Positions 1 to 12,339 of a DNA stretch of 64,000 nucleotides are shown here, one piece after another (position 1 is the first letter of the stretch; every line of letters starts with the position of its first letter). The notes under the pieces are model-generated. The model was given only the letters and a program-made list of their open reading frames with translations. It made no database searches and was not told the DNA's origin. A program made the translations under genes and the position numbers. Source of the stretch: Artemia franciscana (lineage: Eukaryota; Arthropoda; Branchiopoda; Anostraca; Artemiidae); the NCBI RefSeq assembly GCF_032884065.1, contig NC_088866.1:47961490-48025489 (forward strand), given 5' to 3'.

Positions 1-277
1 TATGCCAGTATTTTTTAGCATCAGCCAACCATGGTTGTTATTGTTCTAGTACCAGAAATTAATCTTCTATATCTTCTTATTTGCTCTCGTTCTCACATGT
101 TTTGACTCCCTTTGCTCTCACAATTTGTTGTTCTATCCTTATTTCCTATTATTCCTCTATCACTCTCTGTTTGCTTAGAATTCCTTTATTTCTAGGATTA
201 ATAATCTAATAAAAAAGCAACCATGACAGTTGTAGCTCTAGTACCTGAAGTTTTTCTACACTTATTTAATCTACCAT

Positions 278-435
278 CAAGGCCGTTTGAGGTTTACTGG
301 GATTAACCCCCCCCCCCCCTCCAAAAACATTTTATCCGACTTGTAAAAATGCATATAAACAAATTTTTTTATGTGTTTTTTTAATCATTTTTATTATAAA
401 AACTTCCCAAACAATATCCTGGATTCAAGCTTGTC
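278..435. repeat. C-rich dispersed repeat fragment
   Basis: The segment has a 13-C run followed by A-rich and T-rich sequence and a TGCATATAAACAAATTTTT motif. It lengthens one unit of the surrounding exon array from about 180 to 352 bp. A related arrangement (C run, A run, TGCATGTAAACAAATTTT) occurs at 36900-37025. It looks like a fragment of a small non-autonomous element; no coding capacity is seen. Confidence 0.45.
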
Positions 436-1199
436 TACCATCATTTTTCCGTTTTTATTCGTTTCTTGTCTCGCTATTTATTTTCTATCCTTGATTCTAT
501 CCCTGCTTTTATTGTTGTCTGCTTGTTTAGGATGCCTTGATTTTTAGGCTTTAGAATCTGACCATGATAGGTATAGCCCTAGTACCCAGAAATGTTTCTT
601 ATTATGTTTTTGATCTGTTGTAACTCTCTTGTTTTTACTCCTTTGTATTTCACTGTTCATTTTTCTATCTTTATCTATATATATTCCTCCATCATTTTCT
701 GTTTGTTTATAATTACTTTATTTTTAGGCTTTAGACTTTAAGGACAAAGCAACCATGACAGTCGTAGTTCTAGTACGAGAAGCTATTCTATATCTATTCC
801 ATTTATCATATTCCCGTTTTTAATTCTTTTTTCTCTCACAGATTCTTCTTCCATCTTTTTCTATTTTTGTTTTATCGTTTTTTTGTGTGTATGACTCATC
901 GATTTTTAGGCTGTAGAATCTAATAACGCGGTATTCGTGAAAGTGGTAGCTCTAGTATCGGAAGTTATGCTTCTTTTTCTCTTCTATTTTGATTTCTATT
1001 CATTATTCCTTTATTTTGTGTTTCCAAACGCAAGGACAAAGTAAAATTGACAGCCGTAGCTTTAGTACTAGCTCCTTGTACTAGCTCCTTACAAGGAGAT
1101 ATTCTATATCCTTGTAAATTAATATTATTTTCCAGCATTGATTTCTTCTTGCTCTCTCTATTTGTTATTCGTTGTTTGTTTATATTTTTTATTCTATAA

Positions 1200-2220
1200 T
1201 TTTTTTTTTCTTTCGGCGTAGTAGGTGCAACACTACCATTAGGAGGGTAAGCTCCTGGTAGTGGTGAAACAGGGTACTGTTTCACTAAATAAGTGAAATA
1301 AAGCTCTTGAAATACAGTTTTTGACTGCTAAAACCACTGCTTGCTTCATTGTTGGATAAATATACCAACTTACCAATGGGCTTACATACTATCCAAATGA
1401 GAATAGCTATAGGCTGTAATTGTAGGCTAGTATCTAAAGCCTGAAACTATCGGGAAAATCTTGGGATTGGAATTATTCCCAATAGTTACTACCGTCTCTT
1501 GGCATGTCTTAAAAACTATCTTTGACTTTTTCGCTCTGTCAGGCTAGAGTAAAGGTGTACGTACATGGTTATAACTGAGCAGAACTTATGCCTGGAGGTG
1601 ACCTCCCCCCTTTAATCCCTGATATGGTAGCTCCTTGGTATCATCCCTGCCAAAGAATAATAAAACTTGGGGTTCAGTAATCCGAAATTAAACAAAATTG
1701 TAATCTTACGGTATCTACAGCCCTGGCCAGGAAACAGGGTTAAAAGTATGCAGTAATGCGAAAAAATAACGCGCTCCAATTGCCATGACATGATGCTAGT
1801 GACCAATTGGGAATTCCCACGACCTGTTTGCATAATCTACCAAAATAGTGATTGGTGGAAGAGAACGCAGGGTCTAATTTTAGTCTGTTAATAATTTGTT
1901 CTGAGCAACTGAGGAAAGGTGACTTATTCTTTGCAGTCAAAATGCCTAATTTTAATCACACAGTCAAGTCAGGTTAAAGGTGATTTACTTTTGCAATTAA
2001 TAATTGTCTGTCATGTGATCATAAGAAATTAAGGGAAAGGGGACATTAATCTGACAAATACTCGGGTCAACCAGCACGCCTTCACTAAAATAAATCGCCA
2101 TATTTACGTCGTTCTTTTCCTAAAAATGAAAGAAAATCACAAAACCTGAAATCTTAAATTGTACAACTTCCGAATCTTCTGATATCATTCTCATGTATTT
2201 ATTTCTTCTTATTTCCACTT
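1200..2220. other. Non-genic interval interrupting the exon array
   Basis: About 1 kb of ordinary AT-rich sequence separates the decayed array copy near 1034 from the copy at 2294. I see no conserved protein motif, RNA gene or recognisable repeat in it. It may be an old insertion into the array. Confidence 0.5.
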
Positions 2221-2477
2221 TGTATTGCCCCATCTTTATCTCTATTTATTCTTTCGTCCTTCTTTATCTATTTATGATTCGTTTGTTTTTTACGCATTAG
2301 ATTATACCGATAAAGCAATCGAGATAGTGTTAGCTATAGTACCGGAAATTATTTTTCTTTTTAATATGCTTTCTTTCTCCTCTATTTATTCCTTCTCACT
2401 TTGCCTATTTATTATTCTCTCTTTTTCTGTCGATGCATTCATCTTTGTCTGTTTGTTTATGATTTCCTTATCTTTAG

Positions 2478-2663
2478 GCATTAGATTCTAATGAGAAAGC
2501 AACCATGACAGTCGTTGCTCAAGTACCAGAAGTTGCTGATGATTCGGCATCAGACAGTAATGATAGCAGTGATGATTATGACTTTGATGATGACGACGAT
2601 GACGATTTTCGCGTTGACCATATCACACAATCTAAGGATTTAGAGTGGGATCAATCCCTCTAA
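2478..2663 (+). CDS. Terminal exon of an unidentified gene with acidic C-terminus
   Basis: A TTATCTTTAG acceptor ends at 2477, and the exon reads open for 61 codons to a TAA at 2661-2663. It begins ALDSNEKATMTVVAQVPEV, continues with an Asp/Ser-rich tract and a run of about seven Asp, and ends DLEWDQSL. The start is chosen by the splice acceptor and by the seven upstream degenerate copies, which share only the first 60 or so bases; only this copy continues into the acidic tail and stop. Upstream exons must lie left of the window. I do not recognise the family. An acidic C-terminal tail is common in nucleic-acid-binding and chaperone-type proteins, but no function is claimed. The clean frame, acceptor and stop argue for a real exon; the amplified junction in front of it could affect acceptor choice. 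Confidence 0.6.
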   Translation, partial: ALDSNEKATMTVVAQVPEVADDSASDSNDSSDDYDFDDDDDDDFRVDHITQSKDLEWDQSL

Positions 2664-3345
2664 TTTTTATAACAATCATATTTTGACAAATCAGTATTTT
2701 CATTTTATTGTGTTCTTTGATCATTTGGTGGTAGTGTTAAGCTTGAATTTTAATTATAACTTAGAGACGGTTTAAGGGCGAATTTTTGTCGTCATTTTGC
2801 CAGTATGTCTTTAGTGTTGGGTTTTTCTTCTTCTTTTTTCTTAGAACATTATCCATCCAAATTTTGAGTTCTTTATTGTTTTGATTGTTAGAATTTCTTT
2901 TATATTGTTAAATTTCTAATCACTGAAAATGTGATATTTCATTTTAATTCGTCCTTTGAGAATCGGTGTAAAGTTTTAGTTCAACTTGGTTAAACAATTT
3001 GATTTCTCTTTGTAAAAAAAGAAAGAGTTTATGTTTTTCCCACACATTACTTGGATTATTGTATTGTACATGATTTTCATTTAACTTTGAATGAATTTTA
3101 GTATAGTTTAATATAACGAGAAAACCTTCACCTAAATAATGAGAAAACCTTCAGCCACTAAAACCTGTCCGTAGAAAACTTTAAATTACACTTTCAATAG
3201 GAAAAGAGCTAAAAAAAAATTACTATCTCTTGCCTTCCAGGTAGTGAGAGAAGGGTGTATGCAGCTATTTCCACGGGAATCATCTGAAGAACTCTTGCTA
3301 CAGTGTATTTGGTTGATCTAAAGGGTGTAAATGATTTTTTATAGA
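2664..3345 (+). other. Probable 3' untranslated region and flank
   Basis: AT-rich sequence downstream of the stop codon at 2663. No canonical AATAAA is obvious close by. No protein or RNA signature is seen. Confidence 0.35.
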
Positions 3346-3480
3346 ATAGAAGTGCATAAGTACTTGAGTACTTACTAAGTACTTGAGTAAGTACTTAAGT
3401 ACTTGAGTAAGTACTTAAGTGCCAAGTACCAAGTAAGTACTTGATACCACCTTTTAATAGAAGTGCATAAGTACCAAGGA
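3346..3480. repeat. AAGTACTT palindromic short tandem repeat
   Basis: AAGTACTT and its variants (TACTTGAGTACTT, AAGTACTTGAGTAAGT) recur about seven times between 3358 and 3445. The cluster is flanked by direct copies of AGAAGTGCATAAGTAC at about 3348 and 3460. The unit is self-complementary, so it can form hairpins. Confidence 0.7.
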
Positions 3481-3814
3481 TATTGACATTGGAATCCGAT
3501 TTTTTGAATTGATCAAGTGGAAACTTCTGCATCCATATATCTTACAAAAAATAGCAAAAATGAATTCAGTTTGTAAAGATAACGACTTCCATATGCAGTG
3601 GCTCCCAGTGCCCCCCAAAACTTGAATATTAAGATGGCAGTTGAATAGTTAATTTATTTAATTGAACTTAATCAATCATTTCTGGTGACCATCGTCTGAA
3701 ATTAATAATTTTTCGGGAGTTTGAAATAACTAACTACTGTTTGAGTAGAATGTGTCGAACAAGGGTCAAAAAAGGATTAATGTTTGGGAGGGGCACCAAC
3801 TTAACTTGGGATAC

Positions 3815-4120
3815 TCCCAAGGCCGTCTCAAGGATTTTTCTTGGGGGTATTTTTTCACTCAAGGGTTTTTTCGGGGGGAGGGGACACAGAAAAACTAAAA
3901 AACGCATAAAAAATTGTTTGTATCCTTTTTTGTTACGTTTTTTACGTGTTAGACAAAACTGTCGGGGGGGTTCAAACCCCCTAAACCTCCCCCCTCTAAA
4001 TATGACCTTGGCTGCTCCACTGGTACTTTTCGCTACTCCGCCCTATAATTAGTGCAACTTTCGACTGAGGGAAGGGGGCATATCCTCTAAAACTACCCCC
4101 TTGGATTCGTCCCTGGCGTC
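3815..4120. repeat. C/G-rich dispersed repeat fragment
   Basis: Contains GGCCGTCTCAAGGATTTTTC, a G-rich then C-rich block (GTCGGGGGGGTTCAAACC, CCTCCCCCCT) and TTGGATTCGTCCCTGGCG. The same style of sequence recurs at 7850-8005, 35405-35565 and 36900-37025. Reading frames through it are low-complexity and not protein-like. Confidence 0.4.
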
Positions 4121-5060
4121 GAGTTTTTTTGGCAAATGAAAGTAGCATTTGTTAGCATTACCATAGCACCTGCCGTAAAAATACTACAGAAAATACGGGA
4201 GAAAAATTGTTGATCTTAGATATAAGGCTAGGTCAAGTGTCTTAATGGCGCACCACTTAATCGAAAAAACGATTTAAATAAATGATTTTTTTCTCAGCAT
4301 TTTTCAGTTTAAAAATGTGTTTTATTCTATTTCTCTGATAGCTTATTAAATTATTACCTTCTTTACTCTTGGATAAAAACTTTGTTAGATTCAGGCTTCA
4401 AGAATTTAATGTTCAATTAATCTCTAAAATATTTAACTTCTTTCACTTAATTAACCAAATTTAACCCCTTTAAGGCATTCATTAGTAGAAGCTCATTATA
4501 ACTTGAGGGAAAAAAAGAGTTATAGAATGTTATTACAAGCAAAGCGCTCAAAGAGCAGAAACTACTTTTTTTTAATGACTTAAGGAAGCTCGATACCGTA
4601 AGGGTTAGTTTACGGATGTCAGTGTCGGCTGAGCGTCTCAAAGACAAAGGAAACCTTAGTAAATTTTCCCAGCACCATAGGAAGCTTCCAAAGCAATTTT
4701 GGTAAGAATTAAGAGGGGCTCTTAAATATGTCAACTGTTTGAAAAGCCAATGAGAAGGTAGTTTAAACTAAAGGAACCTATAATCTTTTACTAATTGTTA
4801 AGCTAAAAGCTGTCTATCCAATGTGCATACAGCATAAATCTCGTATACTTAGAAAATAGTTAATTCAGAAGATAGCTAGAGACAGGAAAATATACAGAAA
4901 TCCTTTAAATAGGGGACTGATATTTAGGGAGAGGGTATAATATCGAAAAAACACTGAAATATGTGAAGCATATTTCAGAGGCAATGCCTATAGTAAAGGC
5001 AATATGGCTCCAATTTTTTATTATTTATTTATCTTTTTTTCGCAGGGTTGTTCATATGGA
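4121..5060. other. No gene seen
   Basis: AT-rich intergenic sequence. The only structure I can point to is one member of the direct repeat annotated at 4803. Confidence 0.5.
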
Positions 5061-5451
5061 AGAGGTCGCTTTATAAACTTAAGAGGGGTCATTAGTTTGG
5101 AAATCGGAAGTTCTAGTGCTCTTTTTAAGAATTAAAAGTGATCGGGGGCAAATAACCCCTCCCCCCTCCTTCCCGCCTTTGCTCATCACCCATTGTGAAG
5201 GAGGTCCAGTGGATCTTTACGTAGGTGGAAGGACAGTGCGTACGTAAATCTCCTAATTCTCTCTGAGCCTTCAAACAAATATAAATGGAAGTTTGGGGGG
5301 AGGCAAAAATTGTGTCATTCAATGACTCCAGGGAGTATTTTGGACTACGCCTTTAATATAGGTGCTAAGGTGACAACGCCCTCTTACAGTAGACAACCTT
5401 TTTTACGTAAAAAAAAGCTAAACGCCGTCTATCCAATATACATACAGCATA
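4803..5451. repeat. Pair of 38-bp direct repeats about 610 bp apart
   Basis: Two copies of GCTAAAAGCTGTCTATCC plus CATACAGCATAAAT lie at about 4803-4840 and 5414-5451, differing at a few positions (AAGCTG versus ACGCCG, GTGCAT versus ATACAT). Flanking sequence is unrelated, so only short elements are shared. Confidence 0.55.
5060..5175. repeat. Stray module of the 27-31 kb array family
   Basis: GGAAATCGGAAGTTCTAGTG followed by CTTTTTAAGAATTAAAAGTG and ATCGGGGG matches the repeated module seen many times between 29460 and 30950 (AAATCAGAAGTTCTAGTGCC type). It is an isolated fragment. Confidence 0.5.
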
Positions 5452-6302
5452 AATGGTGTGCACTTCGTGTACACAAAATTACAGTCAAGATGTTTAGCAC
5501 AACTAGAAACTTCGAAACCAATCAATTTATTTGATAACACTTCTTTTGATCTAATTTTTAGTGTTTTCCAGGAAGGTATACTAGAATATTTTAGGGTCTC
5601 TCCTTTCTTGAATTTCAAAAAGAAAATACCGCTCTGTTCAACCAAAAAACAAATTCACACTTTCTTATGATTCAAGTTTTATTAAAACCGAATATATCTT
5701 TCTCCGGTTGGAAATGGGTAGTTTAAATTTTTTTTTAATATTTTTGGGAAAGTAGGGGCTGGCTTTCAGTTTTCGGTTATTTTTTCGGATCTGTTATTAA
5801 AGCTGTATAAGCTATGGCAAGACTGCCTTATCAAATCCGAGCAGTTTGACCAAACAAAAAATGGACAACCTAGGGTTATCCTTTATCGTATCGAACGGCT
5901 TTAAATACTTTTTATTTGTCAAAGTAATATTTAATAAGTCTTACTTATCAAAAATGCGAATAATTTAATGGAACTCAATTAGTGCATACTTAAATTTATA
6001 TATTAATTTGAATAGCCTACTAGTTAATTACTGATTTTTTTATATTTTTCTTTTTTTATGTTTTTGTAGTCTAACAGTATTTTTTAATGGGAAAAACGTA
6101 AATAAATCTGCGATCAGAGCTTGGATTTTTTTTTTTTTTTTTTAATATCTGAAACGCTGGGCAGTGTTTTTTTAATAACTTTACATGCTCTTAATTGTTT
6201 CTAAAAAAAAAGCCATTTTCTAGTATTAATTAAATGTAATTAGTTATTAAATCTGTATAATTCTGATTCTTATTAAATAGTAGAATTCTAATTAAGTATG
6301 TG

Positions 6303-6535
6303 GTAAACATAGCTCAATAATTCAAAAGATGTTATGTTTCGCGACATAAATCTTTATGAAATTACGAAAAAACTAAATATTGACAACAGTTTTACAGGCA
6401 ATATACCAAAAATTTATTTATGGGCATTTGTTTATGCAAACGTTTTTTGTTTTTTTTGTTTTTTTTTTACATCAAATTCACGGCAAACATAGCTCAGTAA
6501 CTCAAAAGGTGTTATGTTTCAAGGCATAATAACTA
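6303..6535. repeat. Pair of 50-bp direct repeats about 180 bp apart
   Basis: GTAAACATAGCTCAATAATT plus CAAAAGATGTTATGTTTC at about 6303 recurs as GCAAACATAGCTCAGTAACT plus CAAAAGGTGTTATGTTTC at about 6483, roughly 80-85% identical by eye. Confidence 0.6.
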
Positions 6536-7849
6536 AAAAATGTGTTGTGGGCTTTTCGACGGTTAATTGCGACCTTTTTTATTAAGATTTTTGTTTCATA
6601 AAATAGGTAGCAAAAAATGAATATTAGAATCTGAAATTTATAACTATATTTGAGAGTAAGAAAGGATATAACGCTTATATTTATTAATTAGTACAAGATT
6701 CCACAGAAGTAAACATTTAGAAAAGAAAGTAATTAAATGTAATTATGTGATTGAAAAAGGTTGATTAATCCTCTACGAATGGTTAATTAGTTTTATTTCA
6801 TTTACCATGTGATATATGTTATTAAAAATGGGTTTATTTTCTTCGTTGGATTAAAATTAAATTATTATTATTGCAGGAATATTACCTGTGTTTTTATTTA
6901 CTTAGTAATATAATTACTTAACGTTTTCCTTAGAAACATACAACTATCTTGGGAATCCAGTAAAATAAAGCAAAGTGATTCAGCCAATTGATAGATGGCG
7001 CTGAGAATAAAAATTCTCAGTTTCACGAAAAATGTCTTATAACATGTTTTGAAACTCAGCGGCCAAACTTAGGATTGACTAGTAATGTTTTAATTACTTG
7101 GTAAATTAGTTTTACTATTTCACAAATTATAGTTCAAAAATTTAAATGAATCTAAATTGAAATAATCATTTAATAAGTTAATTAATCCAACCTGAAGAGA
7201 TTTCTTACTTTTATCAATCTTACTTTTTATCCCTTAAAAACTATAAGTGTTCGTTTGATTGTCCTTAAAATGAGTGCATGCTTACTTTTTCGGAGTTTTA
7301 TTTCTTATGTTATATAAATTCAATGTTAATATAAACAACCCTTTGTAATCAAAACCCTTTATGTGCTTATTTGATGGTTTTACAACTTTTGGTTGACCCA
7401 AGGAAGTGGTCATGAACCATGAGTAGTAAATTTGCCTCTAGATTTTCCTGGTACAAACTGAAGAACATTTTTGCCGGTTTCTAATGAATTTTGTCTCTCT
7501 TTTACTTCAATTACAAGTATTTTTTACTTCTTGGTGAGGAATGTCTCCCCTCCTACCAAATGACCTTACAGTCTTATATTGGTAAAACCTCAGTAATTGC
7601 TGAATCAGTTTCGATTATTTCAACATTATTCAGTTAATTTACCCCCCTAGAAGTGTAGGGTGCGACGGTATAAAATTTACATGGCCCATCTGAGTGCATT
7701 CCAAGTTGTTTAAGTCAAATAACTGGGTTTTACTGAATTACTAATCCGAAAATTACTATCTTTTCTTGATAGTGCAGGAATTTGACAAGAATCTGTGATT
7801 ACAAATTATTTCAAGCTGTAATTTCCCGGAGTCAAGCCGTATACAAGGG

Positions 7850-8005
7850 GTTACCAAGTTTGAACACCCCCCTCCGCCAAAAAAACAATGATATGATTCT
7901 CCAAAAAGTTACAAAATCCATTCAAAAGAGTTTTTGAACAAATCATAGGAAGAAAGTCCCCCCCCCCCCCGGCCCAGAACAAAAATCCTGGATATGCCCT
8001 TGCCT
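7850..8005. repeat. C-rich dispersed repeat fragment
   Basis: Has C-rich runs (CACCCCCCTCCGCC and a 12-C run) followed by AACAAAAATCCTGGATATGC. Similar in layout to the fragments at 278, 3815, 35405 and 36900. Confidence 0.4.
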
Positions 8006-8578
8006 GGAATTATAGTTTTTCGCTTTATGTTTTGATTTTGAAGAGTTTTACTGCAGAGGTGCCATTTGGGATGCAAACTGAAGAGTAAATGCCCTTTTTA
8101 TTTTTAAAAGGCTTGATTGTGAAATAACAGAGGGGGAGTGAATTAAGGCTCCTCGGTACTGGGTGGTTCTGTTAGTGAAGTAGTTACACGTCATGTATTC
8201 TAATGAAGACACTAAATAGATACTGTAAATGGCTCAGTTAAATGAAATCTACCAAATGTAATACCCAGTAATTAGTGCTGGAGAGGGTTTCAAAGTTTTC
8301 ATTCTGTCTGACTTGTACGTAGGAAATCCTTATAGAATGGGTGGGGGTCCAATTTATTTGTATTGGGGAGAGTACTGGTTAATCTCTTATTCTAAAAGCA
8401 GGTGAATTGAGGAGAAATATTGGGATAACACTTGGGAAACTTTTGAAATATGGGTATGCTTTATATGCTCATTACTAAAATATGAGTATAGCCCAGACCC
8501 AACTTTCTCTCCAACTTATGCATTAACATCCAAGTACCCAAAACTTTTTTTTCTGTGTTAAAGAGTATGGGCTGTACG

Positions 8579-8632
8579 TTTTTTTTTGTTTTTTTTTTTT
8601 TTTTACTAGCCTCAAGCCCCCCCCCCCCCCCT
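8579..8632. repeat. Poly-T / poly-C low-complexity tract
   Basis: Two T runs followed by a run of about 14 C. Non-coding. Confidence 0.7.
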
Positions 8633-8639
8633 TTCCGGT

Positions 8640-9540
8640 GAAATAGCCTTAAATTAATAAAATTATTCTTTTTTTGTAAGGATTCTGATAGCTTTTTACA
8701 GAAAAAAAAACTGATCATTCTTCTTCACAACTACTAAATAGCACCTTTGTCGTCCTGCCATCTATTTTACTGTTTTAAACTTTGTGTCTTAAGCTTTTTT
8801 TTCATCTAACCAGAAAACAAATCATTCCTGTTGCAGCAGCTATTTATGAGCGTGTGTTTTGAATTGGTAATTAATTTGAATTGTAATAATGATTGTATTG
8901 TAACATTTTGGTGAGAAATAAATATATTACAAAACAGGTGTAGAATAAAAACATATGTATTCATGCCTGAAGATGAACTTTCTCTTCTTATTGTATTTTC
9001 AACATGGGGCTTTGATCATATGAATTGATAGAAGAATCAGGCCATTCTTTGGGGAATATAAATTATTATCTGCCTAATTAAAGACACTAAAGCAGGACTA
9101 GGGTATAAATTCCTTCCCAGGTCTCTGCCTAACATTAGATGCGTGCATGTTGCACCTCTTTCGATTAGTGGTTGTTCAGGGTTATTTTAGGAGTACAGTT
9201 GAAAGGCTGTTGGGCTTAAGACCCTCCATCTAATCCTCTTTTACATAAAGAATGGGTCGAAAAGAATTGAAACTGATGAACTGATAATGACGTTTTTGAC
9301 AAAAAGAGCCAATGCTGTTTTGGGTCACTCGGCAAATTATTACTTTATATATAAAAAGTACCAGGGACCTAGTACTTCGCTCGTTGAAAACAAATACAGC
9401 TTGTTATCTCTGTCGTAAAACAACTTCAATTCCATTCCATTTTATTTGCTGCAGAAAGTAAAACCATTAGGGAATTAGATATCAATGTTTTATTAACGTC
9501 ATTCACAGACACAAAAATATTTCCAAATTAACTAAAGCCC
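8640..9540. other. No gene seen
   Basis: AT-rich intergenic sequence without a recognisable exon, RNA gene or repeat family member. Confidence 0.45.
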
Positions 9541-9636
9541 CTAAACAAATTTTTTTAATGACCTATCTCGGTCTTTTTTCACTACGGAAAATAGCTGTAT
9601 GTAAATTTTCAGGAAAAATTATAGTAATGTTTTGGA

Positions 9637-9739
<103 letters not shown>

Positions 9740-10174
9740 ATCAATCAGATAGGTCTCGCTGAAAATTTGCAAATTGACGAAAAAAAGAATGAAGTTTTAA
9801 TCTATGGCAAGAGATACAATTTAATGCTCCTATTTTCTCCTTCGTAAAAGGGAGAAAGGATAGGTGTCCTCTTGAAGAAAGGACAGGGGAGACAATGAAG
9901 GTTTAAAGAAAATAAATTATTAGGATAAACTTCTGGAAAGAATACACGAAGAAATGCTCCTATTTTCTCCGTCATATTTTTTTAACATCAATTTATTATG
10001 TCTCGTACTTGGGTATTTTTTTTTTTTTTTTTGTAGCAACCTTACTACAGCCAAGGGGGCTATTTTCTCTAACTCAAATGAGTAATGGTGCTAGATTGAT
10101 TTATAAAACTTCAATTTCATTTAGTCTTCTTTCTTTGGTCCAGTAAATTTGTCTTGGGGATAGAAACTAACATG

Positions 10175-10312
10175 GTTAACGTCGGTCTGAACTCAGATCA
10201 CGTTGGGATTTAATAATCAAACAGACTGCTTTCCTGGGCTACTGCACCAAATAGGATCCTTGAACCAACATCGAGGTGACAAACTCTTTTGTCGATTTGA
10301 ACTCTAAAAAAG
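10175..10312 (-). pseudogene. Nuclear mitochondrial insert: 16S rRNA fragment
   Basis: The + strand reads GGTCTGAACTCAGATCACGT at about 10183, then GGATTTAATAATCAAACAGA, ACCAACATCGAGGTGACAAA and TTGTCGATTTGAACTCT. In order these are the conserved landmarks of the 3' half of animal mitochondrial large-subunit rRNA read in antisense (the region of the universal 16S 'br' primer). After about 10312 the expected rRNA sequence stops, so only about 140 bp was inserted. Its isolation, without neighbouring mitochondrial genes and inside AT-rich nuclear repeats, identifies it as a NUMT rather than mitochondrial DNA. Confidence 0.85.
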
Positions 10313-11898
10313 TGAAACAAGGATTAAAGGAATACTGAAGACAAAAAAAATACATATTTAGAATCTTGGGGGGAGTATTTTCATCTTTTTTTTAGCACAA
10401 AAGGTCTTTTTCCATAATCCAAAATTAAGATGGATTTTTTTTAATTTCCTTTGATAATGCCTCTATTCTAACTCCTCAAGAGAAAGTTGCACGGTTACTG
10501 ATCGTAGTATATAACAATTTTTCAAACATAATTAAACTGAGAAGCATAGACTACCTTATTAAGCATAGAAAACGATATTATTTAATCACTTTTTGGCAGA
10601 CTTAACCTTTTAACGAATCAAAATATTTATGCAAGCATACTGAACGAGGCTGACCTGAAGTTTATAAGTTATTCTTTGAATTCTCGAAATTCTTTAAAAC
10701 ATTTCCTATGCCAGTCTATCCTACTCTTATCCCTTCGTGAGTATATCCCTTTCCCATAATTTCTTGTGTACAGGCCCCTCCCCTAATGAGAAGCTCCTCT
10801 TTAAAAAAATCCTTCCTCATAAAATACACCCCCGTCAAAACATTATTTTGGGCAATTCCATTCTCACTGAATTTTAGGACATAAAAATGAAAATTACAAC
10901 ATAAAAATGTGTACAGTAGAACAATTGTAAGTTACAGTTATTTTTAAACAGTATATCCTTTATTTTGTTTTGATGTTTCAAAGCATGAATCGAATATTTA
11001 TCAGTGTAGACCCATTGCTGATATGGAAACTAAACTTTTATTAGATCAAGCACCTGCGAATCCATACAACATCCACTGAGTTACATTTTCAGAAGGAAAA
11101 GCAATCATGGAAGATGTTGAAATTAAAATATATGCTAATACATAATTGTATCATAAGTATAAAAATAAGAAATTAAAACATGTTTCAATACAATTCAAAA
11201 ATGTAAAGTTTTAGTACGTTGACTGTAATCTTCATTGCTATAATTAAGCTTTGAAGTCAGGGTGGCTGATTTCCATATTCAGTACAGTACATCTTAAAGT
11301 AACGCACGGGTGCTGAAAGCACATTTTTACTAAATTTATATTTAGCGCTGCAGGCTTATCTGATTTTGCTCTATTGCCCCTTGCTTCTTTAAGTATTAGG
11401 CTTTAAGTCTTTAAGTCTGATTGAAATACTTGAAAATATCTAGGAATAGCAGAAAGAAAGGCAACGTATAAAACTGCTTATTCATTCTATTCAGAAATTC
11501 TTGCTATGTATAAATCGGATGAATTGACTAAAGAAAAAATGATTGAACGAAAAATGAGTTAAACAAGACATTACAGTTTTTCCTTGTGAAAAATTTATGA
11601 AACAAGTGAAATTAAATGGTTATAAATATCACATAATTTCTGTAAAAGTCAAGACATAAATAAAACCCCTCTTATCTTCCATCCTTTAATTTTGATTGTT
11701 TAATAATTGCTCTATTTGTGCTCATTTTCTGTTCGCTTCATCCTTTTATTAAAAAAGTCATATAGTTTCTTTTCACAATTCGAACAAAGATGACGTATAC
11801 AGCCTGCATCTCTGCAGAAAAATGACACACCAATTTTTCGTGAGTTTCTCGAAGATTCAGTCTGTATTCAACCCGGAGAAACTTAGTACAGCAAAAGA

Positions 11899-11929
<31 letters not shown>

Positions 11930-12300
11930 GCTTATTATTTAATTATTAATTTTATAGATAAGAACCCAAAAATTATTTAATAAGAATAGTATAAATAATT
12001 TATGCGTGTTTGTTTTCTTTTCTTAATAAATGTATATCTCATATCCAATAGAATAACAATTTATATACAATAGAATAAAGAATTAAAAAGCAATTGAATT
12101 ATTAGATAGGGTTAGAAAAATATTTCTTTACTGAGTTATCCAATTATTTATTCAAAGAATACTTTAAAATTACTGGATTCAATAAATTTTTGACGTTCAA
12201 TAGATAAGATTAATATAATATATACATAAACTAAAAATTAAATGAAAATATTTTTTTTTTAATTTCAAAACCCCTCCCTCAGACTGTTATCCATACTTAT
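10313..12300. other. Non-genic AT-rich stretch
   Basis: No protein motif or RNA gene recognised. A 27-T run lies at 11903-11929. Confidence 0.45.
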
Positions 12301-12339
12301 TTTCTTATGTTTTTTTTGTTGGTGATCTCACATCAGCCT

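Larger units (their letters stand above)
11..2477 (+). repeat. Tandem array of degenerate intron-exon junction copies
   Basis: Units of about 180 bp each have a pyrimidine-rich stretch, a TTTTTAGG-type splice acceptor and then the start of the terminal exon annotated at 2478. Exon-like parts begin near 19, 196, 548, 728, 910, 1034 (badly decayed) and 2294. Spacings are 177, 352, 180, 182, about 125, then a gap, then 184 to the real exon. The shared core is AACCATGACAGTCGTAGC followed by TCTAGTACCAGAAGTT. The copies at 728, 910 and 2294 stay open in the frame of the terminal exon (ALD...VPE peptide). Others carry stops or frameshifts, and the copy at 2294 has lost its acceptor (AG to AC). No clear donor follows the copies, so they are more likely amplified junction sequence than working internal exons. 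Confidence 0.75.
5660..8578. other. Long non-genic AT-rich stretch
   Basis: No exon-like open frames with recognisable motifs. It contains poly-T runs (6128-6143), a direct repeat at 6303/6481 and a C-rich fragment near 7850-8005. Nothing else stands out. Confidence 0.45.

Noticed and set aside
965-1285. 106-codon minus-strand frame
   Set aside because: Composition is low-complexity Lys/Asn, overlaps the exon-array remnants, and shows no motif.
4447-4734. 95-codon minus-strand frame
   Set aside because: No recognisable domain, no splice context, and composition typical of AT-rich non-coding DNA.
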